The notes under the pieces are model-generated. The model had not been told where the DNA came from. It saw only the letters and a list, made by a program, of their open reading frames with translations, and did no database searches. A stretch of 64,000 bases of DNA from Ignavibacteria bacterium (lineage in GTDB: Bacteria; Bacteroidota; Ignavibacteria; Kapaibacteriales; UBA2268). Each line of letters opens with the position of its first letter. Position 1 is the stretch's first letter. This document shows positions 62,636-64,000 of the stretch, piece after piece. The position numbers and the translations under genes are program-made. Location: positions 1 to 64,000 of the forward strand of contig JAISJI010000017.1 of the NCBI GenBank assembly GCA_031261605.1. Reading direction: 5' to 3'.

Positions 62636-63439
62636 ATGGGTTTAAATAACACACTCATAGGAGCAATAGCCGGCGATGTTATTGGCTCTGCTTATGAATT
62701 TAATAACGTGAAAACAACTAATTTTCCGTTATGGACAGAGGATACCGATTATAGCGATGACACGGTTTTAACTGTCGCTATCGCTGATGCTATTCTCAAT
62801 AAAAAAGATTTTGCGAAAACGGTATGGCAATATGGTCGCAATTATGAAGATGCCGGTTATGGCGGTATGTTTCTGCAATGGCTATTTAATAACGAAGATG
62901 ATAGCAATCTCCAGCCGTATAATAGTTTCGGCAATGGCTCTGCGATGCGGGTTAGTGCTGTTGGTTTTGCTTATGAGACACTGGAAGAGGTGTTGGAAGT
63001 AGCCAAGCAGACCGCAGAAATAACGCATAATCATCCGGAAGGAATTAAAGGGGCACAAGCGACTGCTTCTGCAATATTTTTGGCGAAAAATGGCAAAAGT
63101 AAGCAGGAGATTAAGGAATATATAACACAAACTTTTGGCTATAATTTGGATTTCACTCTTGATGAAATTCGTCCATCATATCGTTTTTATGAGACCTGCC
63201 AAATGACAGTTCCGCAGGCGCTCGTTGCATTTTTGGAGAGCACTGATTACGAAAGTGCTATTCGTTTAGCGATTTCCATTGGCGGAGATAGTGATACGAT
63301 TGCTTGTATGACCGGTGGAATAGCAGCAGCGTATTACAAGGAAATCCCACAGGAAATAATTGATTTGGTGGCGAGCAAATTGCCCGTGGAATTTATGGAA
63401 GTAATTAATGAATTTGAGAATAAAATTATAACGCATTAA
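62636..63439 (+). CDS. ADP-ribosylglycohydrolase family protein
   Basis: GAIAGDVIGSAYEFNN; DYSDDTVLTVAIADAIL; GGDSDTIACMTGGIAAAYY. Confidence 0.93.
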   Translation: MGLNNTLIGAIAGDVIGSAYEFNNVKTTNFPLWTEDTDYSDDTVLTVAIADAILNKKDFAKTVWQYGRNYEDAGYGGMFLQWLFNNEDDSNLQPYNSFGNGSAMRVSAVGFAYETLEEVLEVAKQTAEITHNHPEGIKGAQATASAIFLAKNGKSKQEIKEYITQTFGYNLDFTLDEIRPSYRFYETCQMTVPQALVAFLESTDYESAIRLAISIGGDSDTIACMTGGIAAAYYKEIPQEIIDLVASKLPVEFMEVINEFENKIITH

Positions 63440-63452
63440 ATAGCATATACTT

Positions 63453-64000
63453 ATGTTAAATTATAAATCAGTTTTTATTGCAATACTTGTTGCATATATC
63501 ATCGGCACTATGGTGCTTGGTGTATACTTTGCTATGCACGGCATTGAGTTGCGATATGTCTCACTATTAGAGGTAGTTATCTTTTTTGTTCCGCTATTAT
63601 TTGTGGTAGGAAGCGATAACTCAAAGGATAGTGGAAGCGAATTGCTAGCGATATACAAACCAACGCTCGGTGGATACTTCAAGTTGAATAAGTTCCCAAT
63701 CTCTATAACACCTTTTATTCTATGGGGGTTAGTTGGAGTGATGTTGATGGAAATGGGAGTTGATGTGGTATCGGTTCGGCTACTACCGGATAGCATAATG
63801 GAGTATTACATACAAATTACCGAGAAGTATTTAGAAATGCAGAACTCCTTATCAATCAATGGCAGCGGAACATTATTAGAGATGGGCGAGATAATATTGC
63901 TTGTGGCATTGGTTCCGGCGGTGTGCGAGGAATTTCTATTTCGTGGTTACTTGTTGCGGAATTTGCTGGTGCATCATTCAGTTGGATATTCGGTCTGTAT
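63453..64000 (+). CDS. CPBP-family intramembrane metalloprotease, truncated by right edge
   Basis: MLNYKSVFIAILVAYIIGTMVLGVYF...ALVPAVCEEFLFRGYLLRNLL (EExxxR motif). Confidence 0.88.
   Translation, partial: MLNYKSVFIAILVAYIIGTMVLGVYFAMHGIELRYVSLLEVVIFFVPLLFVVGSDNSKDSGSELLAIYKPTLGGYFKLNKFPISITPFILWGLVGVMLMEMGVDVVSVRLLPDSIMEYYIQITEKYLEMQNSLSINGSGTLLEMGEIILLVALVPAVCEEFLFRGYLLRNLLVHHSVGYSVC

Noticed and set aside
62636-63439. ADP-ribosylglycohydrolase considered as a DarG-like antitoxin
   Set aside because: No adjacent ADP-ribosyltransferase toxin and sequence is DraG/ARH-like rather than macrodomain; kept as ordinary gene.

Overview
AT-rich 64 kb window, most consistent with a Bacteroidota/Ignavibacteria-type bacterium (inference from T9SS-style C-terminal sorting domains, a PorU-like C25 peptidase and TAnnTTTG promoter boxes). 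Most of it is a housekeeping backbone: ftsH, uvrB, pgeF/yfiH, rnpB RNA, tRNA-Leu(TAA), lptF/G, yqeY, tldD-like, rodA, perR-rubrerythrin, rpsL/rpsG/fusA, topA, nifU-like, ackA, atpG/atpD/atpC, map/infA, rfbC, ftsW, ABC-3 metal transporter, phosphohexomutase, pspA, tldE/pmbA-like, ADP-ribosylglycohydrolase. The most unusual layer is a set of small toxin-antitoxin (TA) genes inserted inside or directly against essential operons: a PemK/MazF pair between rpsG and fusA, a UPF0175/DUF3368 pair between atpG and atpD, a decayed ParE-type module between atpD and atpC, a DUF2283 gene between map and infA, and hicBA after topA. A tandem duplicated ParE-type module has nearly identical antitoxins and identical toxin 3' ends around a divergent toxin core. 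Its antitoxin family recurs, degraded, in the atp cluster. Other points: a T9SS cargo gene out of frame at a (TC)n tract in its signal peptide (possible phase variation), inverted copies of a ~150 bp intergenic element carrying a perfect DnaA box next to an AT run, a recurring leader/signal-peptide cassette on unrelated genes, a chimeric GLUG protein with a foreign N-terminus, and dispersed G-rich repeats with canonical G4 motifs. No CRISPR array, prophage or transposase was seen. All family names come from reading the translations, not from database searches.
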